DNA from: Thauera carbonicopians
GTDB lineage: Bacteria; Pseudomonadota; Gammaproteobacteria; Burkholderiales; Rhodocyclaceae
NCBI RefSeq assembly: GCF_025699485.1
Contig: NZ_JANUXN010000017.1
Span: 1 to 64,000 of the forward strand
Reading direction: 5' to 3'
Length of the DNA stretch: 64,000 nucleotides
Shown: piece by piece, positions 34,068 to 42,270 of the stretch
How positions within the stretch are numbered: position 1 is the first letter of the stretch
How the letters are laid out: the number at the start of each line of letters is the position of its first letter
Translations under genes and position numbers: made by a program
The notes under the pieces: model-generated
The model's input: only the letters and a program-made list of their open reading frames with translations
Told to the model about the DNA's origin: nothing
Database searches by the model: none

Positions 34068-35934
34068 GGAGACGCTACCCATGAGCCAGCCGCACACTCT
34101 TTCCGATGGCCGCACGATTCCGAGCGGTCCGACCAAGATGACGCCGTCGGAGGCGTTCGTCGAGACCCTGGTGTCGAACGGTGTGACCGACATGTTCGGG
34201 ATCATGGGTTCGGCGTTCATGGACGCGATGGACATCTTCGCGCCGGCGGGGATCCGTCTGATTCCGGTGGTGCACGAGCAGGGCGCGGGCCACATGGCCG
34301 ACGGCTACTCGCGGGTGTCGGGCCGTCACGGCGTGGTGATCGGTCAGAACGGCCCGGGGATCAGCAACTGCGTGACGGCGATCGGCGCGGCGTACTGGGC
34401 GCACAGCCCGGTGGTGATCATCACGCCGGAGACGGGGACGATGACGATGGGGCTGGGCGGCTTCCAGGAATGCAAGCAGCTGCCGATGTTCCAGGAGTTC
34501 ACGAAGTACCAGGGCCACGTCACGCACCCGGCGCGGATGGCCGAGTACACCGGGCGCTGCTTCGACCGTGCGATGAGCGAGATGGGCCCGACGCAGCTGA
34601 ACATCCCGCGCGACTACTTCTACGGCGAGATCACCTGCGAGATTCCGAAGCCGCAGCGCCTGGAACGCGGCGCGGGCGGCGAGCAGAGCCTGAACGAAGC
34701 GGCCGAGCTGCTGGCGAAGGCGAAGTTCCCGGTGATCATCTCGGGCGGCGGCGTGGTGATGGCCGACGCGGTCGAGGAATGCAAGGCGCTGGCCGAGCGT
34801 CTGGGCGCGCCGGTGGTCAACAGCTACCTGCACAACGACTCGTTCCCGGCGAGCCACCCGCTGTGGTGCGGCCCGCTGGGCTACCAGGGCTCGAAGGCGG
34901 CGATGAAGCTGATGAGCCAGGCCGACGTGGTGGTGGCGCTGGGTTCGCGGCTGGGGCCGTTCGGCACGCTGCCGCAGCACGGCATGGACTACTGGCCGAA
35001 GAACGCCAAGATCATCCAGATCGACGCGGACAACAAAATGCTGGGTCTGGTGAAGAAGATCTCGGTGGGCATCTGCGGCGACGCCAAGGCGGCGGCGGTG
35101 GCGCTGACGCAGCGGCTGGCCGGCCGCACGCTCGATTGCGACGCGACCAAGGCCGAGCGCGCGGCCAGGGTGGCAGCCGAGAAGGCGGCGTGGGAAAAGG
35201 AGCTGGACGAATGGACGCACGAGCGCGACCCGTTCAGCCTGGACATGATCGAAGAGAACGCGAAGGAAAAGCCGTTCTCGGGCGGTGAATACCTGCATCC
35301 GCGCCAGGTGCTGCGCGAGCTGGAAAAGGCGATGCCGGAAGACGTGATGGTGTCGACGGACATCGGCAACATCAACTCGGTGGCCAACAGCTACCTGCGC
35401 TTCGAGAAGCCGCGGAGCTTCTTTGCGGCGATGAGCTTCGGCAACTGCGGCTACGCGTTCCCGACGATCATCGGCGCGAAGGCGGCGGCGCCGCACCGTC
35501 CGGCGGTGTCGTACGCGGGCGACGGTGCGTGGGGCATGAGCCTGATGGAGACGATGACCTGCGTGCGGCACAACATCCCGGTGACGGCGGTGGTGTTCCA
35601 TAATCGGCAGTGGGGCGCGGAGAAGAAGAACCAGGTGGACTTCTACAACCGTCGTTTCGTCGCGGGCGAGCTGGACAACCAGAGCTTTGCGGAGATTGCG
35701 CGGGCGATGGGCGCGGAAGGGATCACGGTGGATCGGCTGGAGGACGTGGGTCCGGCGCTGAAGAAGGCGATCGATCTGCAGATGAACCACGGCAAGACGA
35801 CGATCATCGAGATCATGTGCACGCGCGAGCTGGGCGATCCGTTCCGCCGCGATGCGCTCTCCAAGCCGGTGCGCTTCCTCGACAAGTACAAGGATTACGT
35901 CTGAGCGGCAACGCGCCGTGAAACAGGCCCCGCC
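34068..35934 (+). repeat. 1.87-kb direct repeat, left copy (xsc and flanks)
   Basis: Sequence from GGAGACGCTACCC ahead of the ATG to about 30 bases past the stop matches 42271-44137. Within the coding region I found one difference: T at 35895 against C at 44098, silent in the Asp codon. Flanks diverge abruptly outside. Such identity at silent sites implies recent duplication or ongoing gene conversion. Confidence 0.9.
34081..35904 (+). CDS. xsc: Sulfoacetaldehyde acetyltransferase (copy 1)
   Basis: Thiamine-diphosphate enzyme converting sulfoacetaldehyde and phosphate into acetyl phosphate and sulfite, the desulfonation step for taurine and isethionate. The 607-residue protein has the ThDP-family order: N-terminal Pyr domain with VVHEQGAGHMADGYSR (the activating Glu), a middle domain (about 190-330), and the PP domain with GDGAWGMSLMETMT and a following Asn for Mg-ThDP. 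A GAGGAG site precedes the ATG. The protein is identical to copy 2 (42284-44107). No pta lies directly fused; a terminator sits between xsc and pta. Confidence 0.95.
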   Translation: MSQPHTLSDGRTIPSGPTKMTPSEAFVETLVSNGVTDMFGIMGSAFMDAMDIFAPAGIRLIPVVHEQGAGHMADGYSRVSGRHGVVIGQNGPGISNCVTAIGAAYWAHSPVVIITPETGTMTMGLGGFQECKQLPMFQEFTKYQGHVTHPARMAEYTGRCFDRAMSEMGPTQLNIPRDYFYGEITCEIPKPQRLERGAGGEQSLNEAAELLAKAKFPVIISGGGVVMADAVEECKALAERLGAPVVNSYLHNDSFPASHPLWCGPLGYQGSKAAMKLMSQADVVVALGSRLGPFGTLPQHGMDYWPKNAKIIQIDADNKMLGLVKKISVGICGDAKAAAVALTQRLAGRTLDCDATKAERAARVAAEKAAWEKELDEWTHERDPFSLDMIEENAKEKPFSGGEYLHPRQVLRELEKAMPEDVMVSTDIGNINSVANSYLRFEKPRSFFAAMSFGNCGYAFPTIIGAKAAAPHRPAVSYAGDGAWGMSLMETMTCVRHNIPVTAVVFHNRQWGAEKKNQVDFYNRRFVAGELDNQSFAEIARAMGAEGITVDRLEDVGPALKKAIDLQMNHGKTTIIEIMCTRELGDPFRRDALSKPVRFLDKYKDYV

Positions 35935-35948
35935 TGAGAACGGCGGGG
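35928..35948 (+). terminator. GC-rich hairpin just after xsc copy 1
   Basis: CCCCGCC (35928-35934) and GGCGGGG (35942-35948) with a 7-base loop, not followed by a T-tract. In copy 2 the equivalent hairpin has a GAAA loop and TATTTT and looks functional. Confidence 0.4.
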
Positions 35949-36002
35949 GTGGATTTACCCTCCCTCAATTCCGACCCCTCTCCCCTGATCGGATTGAGAT
36001 TG

Positions 36003-36045
36003 GCCGGCATCGCACGCTTGTGGGGCTGTGATGCCGGCTTTTTTT
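36003..36045 (+). terminator. Intrinsic terminator between xsc copy 1 and pta
   Basis: GCCGGCATC (36003-36011) and GATGCCGGC (36030-36038), an 18-base loop and seven Ts. It lies only 51 bases before the pta start, so pta needs read-through or its own promoter. Confidence 0.75.
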
Positions 36046-36096
36046 GTGCCTTTTTCGATGTGCCGCCGGACACGGCGGCCATGAGGATGCCGAAAC

Positions 36097-37113
36097 ATGA
36101 AAGCGATCAACCGGATCATCGACCGTGCCCGTGCCAAGCCCGGGCGCATCGTGCTGTGCGAGGGCGACGACCCGCGCGTGCTGCAGGCCGCGCTGCGCGC
36201 CACGCGCGAAGGCACGGCGCACATCCTGCTCGTCGGCCAACGGCAGCGGATCACCCAACTGGCCGAGGACGAGGCCATCGACCTCGGCGGCATGACGCTG
36301 ATCGATCCGGCGGATTCGCCGCTTGCCGCCGGCTATGCCGAAACCCTGTTCCGCCTGCGCGAGAAGAAGGGCATGACGCTCGCCCAGGCGCAGCAGGAAG
36401 TGCTGAAGCCGCTGGTCTTCGCCAATCTGATGGTGCGCGCCGGTGATGCCGACGGTTCGGTGGCCGGCGCGGTGCATACCACGGCCGACGTCGTGCGCAC
36501 CGCGATCCAGGTGATTGGCACCGATCCGTCGTTCAAGCTGGTGTCGAGCTTCTTCCTGATGATGATGTGCGAGCCCTTTCACAGCCTGAAGGGCGGCCTG
36601 ATCTTCTCCGACTGCGGCCTGGTGGTCGAGCCAAATGCGGAAGAACTGTCCGAGATCGCGATGGCGGCCGCCGACAGCGCGCGCAACCTGCTCGGCGAGG
36701 AGCCGCGGGTGGCGATGCTGTCGTTCTCGACCAGCGGCAGCGCCAAGCATGCGGCGGTCGACAAGGTGACGACCGCCGCCGACCGGGTCAAGGCGATGCG
36801 CCCGGGGCTGGCCATCGACGGCGACGTGCAGCTCGACGCCGCGATCGTCGCCGAGATCGCCAATCGCAAGCTGCCCGAGTCCCAGGTCAAGGGCAGGGCC
36901 AACGTGCTCATCTTCCCCAACCTGGAAGCGGGCAACATCGGCTACAAGCTGGCCGAGCGCGTCGGTGGCGCGGTGGCGATCGGACCCTTGCTGCAAGGGC
37001 TCGCCAAGCCGGCCAACGACCTGTCGCGCGGCTGCAGTTCGGAGGACGTGTTCCACGTCATCGCCGTCACGGTGGTGCAGGCACACGACGTTGCGGCGAA
37101 GGCCGGAGGCTGA
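36097..37113 (+). CDS. pta: Phosphate acetyltransferase
   Basis: Converts the acetyl phosphate released by Xsc into acetyl-CoA. The 338-residue protein is a single PTA_PTB domain, the short form found in sulfonate clusters. Recognisable segments are IVLCEGDDPRVLQAA, the AGDADGSVAGAVHTTADVVR substrate loop, LSFSTSGSAKH and the C-terminal NVLIFPNLEAGNIGYKL. It is followed after 20 bases by the exporter gene. A second, distinct PTA domain is encoded at 59691-61094. Confidence 0.93.
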   Translation: MKAINRIIDRARAKPGRIVLCEGDDPRVLQAALRATREGTAHILLVGQRQRITQLAEDEAIDLGGMTLIDPADSPLAAGYAETLFRLREKKGMTLAQAQQEVLKPLVFANLMVRAGDADGSVAGAVHTTADVVRTAIQVIGTDPSFKLVSSFFLMMMCEPFHSLKGGLIFSDCGLVVEPNAEELSEIAMAAADSARNLLGEEPRVAMLSFSTSGSAKHAAVDKVTTAADRVKAMRPGLAIDGDVQLDAAIVAEIANRKLPESQVKGRANVLIFPNLEAGNIGYKLAERVGGAVAIGPLLQGLAKPANDLSRGCSSEDVFHVIAVTVVQAHDVAAKAGG

Positions 37114-37133
37114 GCGCGGCGCCGCGCACTGAC

Positions 37134-37895
37134 ATGGACATCGAAACCACCGCCGCCCTGCTGGGCGTCATCGCCGTCGGCACCTATTTCCAGACCGTGA
37201 CCGGATTCGGGCTGGGGATGATCGTCATGGGCATCACCAGCGGTTTCGGGCTGGCGCCGATCACCATGGTGGCCGTCCTCATCAGCCTGGTGACGCTGGT
37301 CAACAGCGCGGTGGCGCTGCCGGGCAAGCTGCACCACATCGACTGGCCGGCATCACGCGCCGTGCTGCTCGGCGTGGTGCCCTCGGTGGTCTGCGGGGTG
37401 CTGCTGCTCGAGTATCTGAGCGCTGCTGCGGCGCTGCTGCTCGAATTCCTGCTCGGCATCACGATCATCTACAGCGGCATCGTCTTCATGCTGCGGCCCA
37501 CGCCGCTGAGCGAGCGCTCGTCCAGGGGCAGTTTCTTCGTCAGCGGCTTTTTCTCCGGCCTGTTCGGCGGCCTGTTCGGCATGGCCGGCCCGCCGGTAAT
37601 CTTCCACTTCTACCGCCAGCCCTTCAGCCTGGAGACGATCCGCAACATGCTGTTGCTGACCTTCGCCTTCACGTCCGGGGTGCGCACCATCTTCGCCGGC
37701 ACCCAGGGCACCTTCACCCAGGAAGTCTGGGTGCTGGTCGCCTTCACCGTGCCGCTGGTGACCCTGGCGACGCTGGCCGGGCGCCGCTATCCGCCGCCGT
37801 TCTCGGCGATCACGATGCGGCGCATCGCCTTCGGCGTGCTGATCGTAATCGGTGGCGGCCTGGTCTTTAATGCCGTGAGCTCGATGCTGCGCTGA
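37134..37895 (+). CDS. TauE/SafE-family anion exporter, probable sulfite exporter
   Basis: A 253-residue membrane protein with about eight hydrophobic segments and the internal repeat of the TauE/SafE (DUF81) family: FGLGMIVMGI near residue 23 and the second-half motif FSGLFGGLFGMAGPPVIFHF. TauE exports the sulfite made by Xsc in Cupriavidus necator, and the position directly after pta supports that role here. The ATG at 37134 lacks a strong ribosome-binding site, so coupling to pta translation is likely. Confidence 0.82.
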   Translation: MDIETTAALLGVIAVGTYFQTVTGFGLGMIVMGITSGFGLAPITMVAVLISLVTLVNSAVALPGKLHHIDWPASRAVLLGVVPSVVCGVLLLEYLSAAAALLLEFLLGITIIYSGIVFMLRPTPLSERSSRGSFFVSGFFSGLFGGLFGMAGPPVIFHFYRQPFSLETIRNMLLLTFAFTSGVRTIFAGTQGTFTQEVWVLVAFTVPLVTLATLAGRRYPPPFSAITMRRIAFGVLIVIGGGLVFNAVSSMLR

Positions 37896-37950
37896 CTGCG
37901 GCCACGGGCAGGGGGCCGTCGGCCTGGCGCTTTTGCGCACCCGAGCTGCT

Positions 37951-38056
37951 TATAACTATTGGTTTTATAGATAGGGGTGCCAAAAAACATCGAGATCACT
38001 ATTCTCTCGAAACATCAACGCATGCGCTGGCCGTCCACCGGGGTTTTTGCCCGGTG
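37951..38056 (+). promoter_or_regulatory. AT-rich box and leader hairpin ahead of a small membrane-anchored protein
   Basis: TATAACTATTGGTTTTATA (37951-37969) contains a TATAA-N9-TTATA inverted repeat reminiscent of LysR-type (CysB-like) sites. A perfect 7-bp hairpin, CACCGGG (38036-38042) and CCCGGTG (38050-38056) around a GTTTTTG loop, lies just before the GAGAGGAGA ribosome-binding site of the next gene and might affect its translation. No direct evidence for either role. Confidence 0.3.
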
Positions 38057-38078
38057 CCGTTTTCGAGAGGAGATTCCG

Positions 38079-38465
38079 ATGTCCGAGACCCTGTTCGCTT
38101 TCATCGCCCTGCTTGCGGTGCTGACGCTCGCCTGGTTCAGGGGGCGGGCCAAGAAGCAGGACGCCATGTCGCGCATCGAAGCCTCGCCGCAGGAAGTCGA
38201 ATGCCTGTACCTGCGGCACGCGCCGGACGTCGACGCCTACTGGCTGCACGTGCGCTTCAACGACGGCAAGAAGCGCGTGCTGGCCGCGCCGTGGGAAATC
38301 GAGGCCGTGCTGGCGCGGCTCGAAGTGCTTGGCCTGCGGCTTGGTGCCGAGGACGAGGCGCTGCTGGCGCAGCGGGCCGATGCCGCGGCACCGGCTTCGG
38401 TGCGCACTGCGCAGCAGCGGCACAAGGCCGAGGGAAAGTTCGGACTGTCGGCGCGGGTGGCCTGA
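38079..38465 (+). CDS. Hypothetical membrane-anchored protein, 128 aa
   Basis: Starts at ATG 38079 with a strong GAGAGGAGA site. One N-terminal membrane segment (residues 4-20, LFAFIALLAVLTLAWF) precedes a short basic stretch and a soluble domain with the CLYLRHAPDVDAYWLHVRFNDGKKRVL segment (two parts of a probable beta-hairpin), then an Ala-rich tail. I do not recognise the family. It converges on the Lin0512 genes. The longer frame from 37977 overlaps the leader hairpin and is unlikely. Confidence 0.55.
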   Translation: MSETLFAFIALLAVLTLAWFRGRAKKQDAMSRIEASPQEVECLYLRHAPDVDAYWLHVRFNDGKKRVLAAPWEIEAVLARLEVLGLRLGAEDEALLAQRADAAAPASVRTAQQRHKAEGKFGLSARVA

Positions 38466-38522
38466 ATACGGGGCATTCGAACCCGGGCAATCCCGGCCCG
38501 GGTTCGCCACGGAATAGCGGCC

Positions 38523-38900
38523 TCAGCGTTCGGCGGCGGCACTGAGCCGCCAGGCGCCGGCTTCGATCGGCAAGAAGGCGGCGATCGCCGCGGTGGCGAC
38601 GATGTGGGTGGTGTCGGCTTCGGGATCATGGACGTCGAGCCCGCCGAACACCGCCTTCACTTCGGCGCGGCCGCGCGGCAGTGTGGCGGCGACGGCGGCG
38701 GTATCGACCTTTTCCGGCGCCTGCACGCCGATCGTCACTTCGACGCGCATGTCGAGGTGGTCGTAGCCGAGCGATCGCAGCAGCACGAGCGAGGAATGGT
38801 GCAGGGCGTCCTGCACCGCGCGGCAGGCCGCCTTGGTGTAGTCGCCGCCGTAGAGATCGTTGCCGCTTCCCATTTCGAGGATGATGCGCTTTTCAGTCAT
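38523..38900 (-). CDS. Lin0512-family protein, second paralogue
   Basis: A 125-residue protein of the Lin0512 family, whose function is unknown. The N-terminus EMGSGNDLYGGDYTKAACRAVQDALHHSSL matches the family pattern of a beta-strand, a Gly-rich turn, and an Ala-rich helix with A-V/I-x-DAL-x-H-x-S; the middle has VTIGVQAPEKVD and GGLDVHDP. It overlaps the upstream paralogue by eight bases, so translation is coupled. It is last in the cobS-cobT-like-lin0512-lin0512 operon. It shares the same layout as its neighbour but is clearly diverged, indicating two non-redundant subunits or variants. Confidence 0.75.
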   Translation of the reverse strand: MTEKRIILEMGSGNDLYGGDYTKAACRAVQDALHHSSLVLLRSLGYDHLDMRVEVTIGVQAPEKVDTAAVAATLPRGRAEVKAVFGGLDVHDPEADTTHIVATAAIAAFLPIEAGAWRLSAAAER

Positions 38901-39246
38901 GGCTTTGCTCCATGTCGAAGTAGACGACCAGCGCCGCATTGACCATCACGGAACTGCTGCTGCCATCGGGTTTGGCGACTTCCAGGCCGCCTCTGGATAC
39001 GCGGATCGTCACCTGCCCATAGGGAAAGATCGGCAGCAGCGCGGCGCAATCCACCGCTTCCGGGCAGGGCACGCCCAGTTCCACGTCGATCTGCATCGCC
39101 TCGCGCGGAAAGCCGAAGGCGTCGGCGAGGTTGAGCGAGTTGTGCCACAGCGCGTCGCGGATCGCGCGGGCCGCGGCCTGGGTATAGTTCCGGCTGCGGA
39201 TCGAGGTGCCCAGGCCGAGCTGGACGGCCAGACGTTTCCTTGCCAT
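38893..39246 (-). CDS. Lin0512-family protein, first paralogue
   Basis: A 117-residue protein with the same layout as the next gene: QLGLGTSIRSRNYTQAAARAIRDALWHNSLNLADAFG, then VELGVPCPEAVD, then VSRGGLEVAKPDG and a C-terminal strand VMVNAALVVYFDM. An AGGAG site precedes the ATG at 39246. It starts 65 bases after the CobT-like stop. Family members are about 110-120 residues and of unknown function. Operon position beside AAA+ and VWA subunits is the only functional clue. Confidence 0.78.
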   Translation of the reverse strand: MARKRLAVQLGLGTSIRSRNYTQAAARAIRDALWHNSLNLADAFGFPREAMQIDVELGVPCPEAVDCAALLPIFPYGQVTIRVSRGGLEVAKPDGSSSSVMVNAALVVYFDMEQSHD

Positions 39247-39311
39247 GCGTTTTCTCCTGTCGAATGCCGCGCCGCCTGGCCGGCACGGAAAGCTGCGCGC
39301 GGGCCGGCGCG

Positions 39312-41057
39312 CTACGGGTTCCGGCGGGCGCCGTGCAGACGGCCGCCGAGCATCTGGGCAATCTCGAAGAACAGTGTGTTGTCCAGCGCCTGGCTCATGT
39401 CGGTGGCCAGGCAGCGCCGGTAGAAGGGGCTCAGGTCGAGGCCGACGCCCAGGCCGATGATCTCGACCGCGCCCTGCTGCGTGCGCCGCGCGACCACGTC
39501 CTTCAGATGGTTGTCGAGGTAGAAGGCGTCGTTGGCGAGACTGGTGGCGCTGTCGGCCGGGCAGCCGTCCGAGATCACCACCAGGATGCGGCGGCGTTCG
39601 CCGCGCGCCAGCAGGCGGTTGCAGGCCCAGTCCACCGCCTCGCCGTCGATGCCTTCGCGGAACAGGTCGGCCTTCAGCAGCGCGGCGACATCGGTGCGTG
39701 CCCGCCGCCAGTTGCGGTCGGCGTCCTTGAACACCATGTGGCAGACCTCGTTGAGCCGGCCGGGTCGCGGCGGGCGGCCCTGGGCGAGCCATTCCCGCCA
39801 GGCGCGGCCGCCATTCCACGCAGAGGTGGTGAAGCCGAGCAGCTCGGTGCGCGCGCCGGTCATTTCCAGCGCGCGCAGTAGCACGTCCAGCATCACCGCC
39901 ACCGCTTCGATGTGGGCCTTCATCGAGCCCGAGCAATCGACCAGGAAGGCGACCACGCAGTCGGCGTGGGGGCGCAGGCGATCCTGGCGGAACAGGCGGC
40001 GCTCGGTGGGGGAACTGATCAGCTGTGCCAGCCGGCGGCCATCGACCCGGCCTTCTTCCTCGCCGAACAGCCAGCCGTCGTGCCGGGGTTCGGCCAGTGC
40101 CGCGCCCAGCATGCGCGCCAGGCGGGCGAGGTTGAGGCCTTGTTCGGCGATGCGCTTGTCGAGCCGCTCGCGCAGTTCGCGCAGCAAGGCCTTGCGCACC
40201 AGGCCGGCGGCGGCGACTTCGCTGTCGAAGCGGGTGGTGAACACCCGATAGGCATGCTCGGCCTCGTCGAAGACCTTGCTGGTGCCGGTCGTGGCGGCGG
40301 CGATGCCGTCGCCGTCATCGCCGTCCTGGTCGAAATCGAGCAGCAGGGCGAATTCGCGCAGCGTCTCGTCGTCATTTTCGTCGCTGCCGTCGGTGTCCGC
40401 GGCGGCGGCCTGCTCGGCGCGCACGCGCTCGCCGACGATGGCGGCGATGGCGAGCGCATGGACGGCGAAGGCGCGCTGGTCGGCACGGCTGCGGCGCAGG
40501 CCCGCCAGGTGCGTGCCCAGTTCGCCGGCCAGCGAGAAGCGCATGCTCTCGATGTAGTCCTCGGTTTCCTCCAGCACGCGCAAGCTGGTCAGGCGCGACC
40601 AGCACATCTGCGCCACGGTGTACAGCAGCATGCCCAGCGTGCTGTCGGTCAGCCCCGAGCGGTAGAAGGCCAGCGACCAGCTCTCGAAGCGGCGATGCAG
40701 ATTGTCGGCCATGCCGGCCATGTCCGCGGGCACGAAAGTCTCGACCCGCAACTGCTCGAGCAGCTCGAACACCAGGCGCTCGACCGGGTCGGTGGGGCAC
40801 AGGCTGCGGTGCAGCGCGGGGTCGGAGTGGAGCAGGCGCAGCGCCATGCCGTCGGCCGCGGCACGGCAGTCGCCGAAGCCGCTTTCGCCGGCATCGACGC
40901 GCAGGTGCGGCGCGTGCATGGCCAGCGGCCGCTCGCCGGCGTACAGGCGGCGGCCGCGGTAGTGCAGCCGGCGGTCGCCGGTCAGCGCGCGCAGCGTGGC
41001 GGCGCACAGTTCCTCGACGCGCTGCTGGCGCCTCGCCTTTTGCTGGGCGCTGGACAT
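39312..41057 (-). CDS. CobT-like VWA-domain protein
   Basis: A 581-residue protein whose C-terminal third is a von Willebrand A domain with MIDAS motif DCSGS (374-378), TELLGFTT (404-411) and ISDG (495-498). The C-terminal sequence, including GRLNEVCHMVFKDAD and DGEAVDWACNRLLAR, parallels cobaltochelatase subunit CobT. An acidic stretch (about 219-252) is also CobT-like. The start overlaps the CobS stop (TGATG). No cobN is in the window, so whether it acts on cobalt insertion or another target is open. Confidence 0.8.
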   Translation of the reverse strand: MSSAQQKARRQQRVEELCAATLRALTGDRRLHYRGRRLYAGERPLAMHAPHLRVDAGESGFGDCRAAADGMALRLLHSDPALHRSLCPTDPVERLVFELLEQLRVETFVPADMAGMADNLHRRFESWSLAFYRSGLTDSTLGMLLYTVAQMCWSRLTSLRVLEETEDYIESMRFSLAGELGTHLAGLRRSRADQRAFAVHALAIAAIVGERVRAEQAAAADTDGSDENDDETLREFALLLDFDQDGDDGDGIAAATTGTSKVFDEAEHAYRVFTTRFDSEVAAAGLVRKALLRELRERLDKRIAEQGLNLARLARMLGAALAEPRHDGWLFGEEEGRVDGRRLAQLISSPTERRLFRQDRLRPHADCVVAFLVDCSGSMKAHIEAVAVMLDVLLRALEMTGARTELLGFTTSAWNGGRAWREWLAQGRPPRPGRLNEVCHMVFKDADRNWRRARTDVAALLKADLFREGIDGEAVDWACNRLLARGERRRILVVISDGCPADSATSLANDAFYLDNHLKDVVARRTQQGAVEIIGLGVGLDLSPFYRRCLATDMSQALDNTLFFEIAQMLGGRLHGARRNP

Positions 41058-42037
41058 CACTGCGCTCCGGGTGCGCGCATCCAGGATTCGTCCAGTTCGG
41101 TGCCGAAGCAGCGCTGGTAGTACTCGGCCACGATCGGGCGCTCGGCCTCGTCGCACTTGTTGAGGAAGGACAGCCGGAAGGCCAGCGCCGGGTCGCGGAA
41201 GATCTCGCAGTTCTCCGCCCAGGTGATCACGGTGCGCGGCGACATCAGCGTCGACAGGTCGCCGGCGGCGAAGCCCTTGCGGGTCAGTTCGGCGACCGTG
41301 ACCATCGCCGAGATCAGCTTGCGGCCTCTGTCGTCGTTCTTGGCCGGCACGCGTGCCAGCACGATCGCCATCTCCTCGTCGTGTGGCAGGTAGTTCAGCG
41401 TGGCGACGATGTTCCAGCGGTCGATCTGGGCATGGTTCAGCACCTGGGTGCCGTGGTACATGCCCGACAGGTTGCCCAGGCCGACGGTGTTGGAGGTGGC
41501 GAACAGGCGGAACCAGGGGTGGGGGTGGATCACCCGGTTCTGGTCGAGCAGGGTGAACTTGCCGTCGCGCTCCAGGATGCGCTGGATCACGAACATCACG
41601 TCCGGCCGGCCGGCGTCGTATTCGTCGAAGATCAGCGCCACCGGGCGCTGCAGCGCCCACGGCACGATGCCTTCCTGGAATTCGGTCACCTGCAGGCCGT
41701 CGCGCAGCACGATGGCGTCCTTGCCGACGAGATCGAGGCGGCTGATGTGGCCGTCGAGGTTCACCCGCACGCAGGGCCAGTTCAGCCGCGCCGCGACCTG
41801 CTCGATGTGGGTGGATTTGCCGGTGCCGTGCAGGCCTTGCACCATCACCCGGCGGTCGCGGCTGAAGCCGGCCAGAATCGCCAGCGTGACGTCGGGGTTG
41901 AAGCGGTAGGCGTCGTCGATGTCCGGCACGTGGTCTTCGCGCTCGGCGAAGGCAGGCACCTTCAGATCGGTATCGATTCCGAACACCTCGCGCACCGACA
42001 CCATGTGGTCGGGGCTTTGCAGGACGAATTCCGTCAC
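41057..42037 (-). CDS. cobS: CobS-like AAA+ ATPase (cobaltochelatase subunit family)
   Basis: A 326-residue AAA+ protein: VSVREVFGIDTDL near the N-terminus, Walker A GLHGTGKST (68-76), the segment LNWPCVRVNLDGHISRLDLVG, Walker B VALIFDEYD (133-141), and sensor region LFATSNTVGLG. This pattern closely resembles genuine CobS, which forms a ring with CobT to drive CobN. The GTG start at 42037 has AAGGAG at six bases spacing; an in-frame ATG at 42106 lacks family sequence. It heads a minus-strand operon divergent from xsc copy 2. Confidence 0.88.
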   Translation of the reverse strand: MTEFVLQSPDHMVSVREVFGIDTDLKVPAFAEREDHVPDIDDAYRFNPDVTLAILAGFSRDRRVMVQGLHGTGKSTHIEQVAARLNWPCVRVNLDGHISRLDLVGKDAIVLRDGLQVTEFQEGIVPWALQRPVALIFDEYDAGRPDVMFVIQRILERDGKFTLLDQNRVIHPHPWFRLFATSNTVGLGNLSGMYHGTQVLNHAQIDRWNIVATLNYLPHDEEMAIVLARVPAKNDDRGRKLISAMVTVAELTRKGFAAGDLSTLMSPRTVITWAENCEIFRDPALAFRLSFLNKCDEAERPIVAEYYQRCFGTELDESWMRAPGAQ

Positions 42038-42133
42038 CTCTGTCTCCTTGCTTCCTTTTTTGCACGTGCCGGTCCGGCTTGCGATGCCGCGGGCCGGAGC
42101 GCGCATGTGTGGGGGTCAGGCAATCTTATTTTA

Positions 42134-42233
42134 GTTCCGGAAATTTGTACATAAAGTTCCGATTTTTGTTTTTCATGCTTGACGCCATGTGCGTCTGGCA
42201 CTAGAGTTCCGATCAAGTTTCGTTTATCGGAAC
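42134..42233. promoter_or_regulatory. Divergent control region with GTTCCG motifs and the promoter of xsc copy 2
   Basis: Promoter for xsc: TTGACG (42179-42184), 17 bases, TAGAGT (42202-42207). GTTCCG occurs at 42134 and 42156 (22 bases apart) and at 42206, the last paired with ATCGGAAC (42226-42233) as a perfect 8-bp inverted repeat around 12 bases. Thus motifs lie both upstream and over the start region. On the other strand TAAAAT near 42130 could be a -10 for cobS. A shared regulator for both directions is plausible but unproven. Confidence 0.55.
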
Positions 42234-42270
42234 TTAATGTATCGTTTTATTTATATCCAAGAACATTGAC

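Noticed and set aside
34075-35790. A 571-codon minus-strand frame opposite xsc, repeated opposite copy 2
   Set aside because: It is an antisense shadow duplicated because xsc itself is duplicated; the composition is arginine/histidine-rich with no motif.
41058-42065. An N-terminal extension of the CobT-like protein to 917 residues
   Set aside because: The extension lies out of frame over the CobS-like gene and has no homology; the TGATG overlap at 41055-41059 marks the real start.
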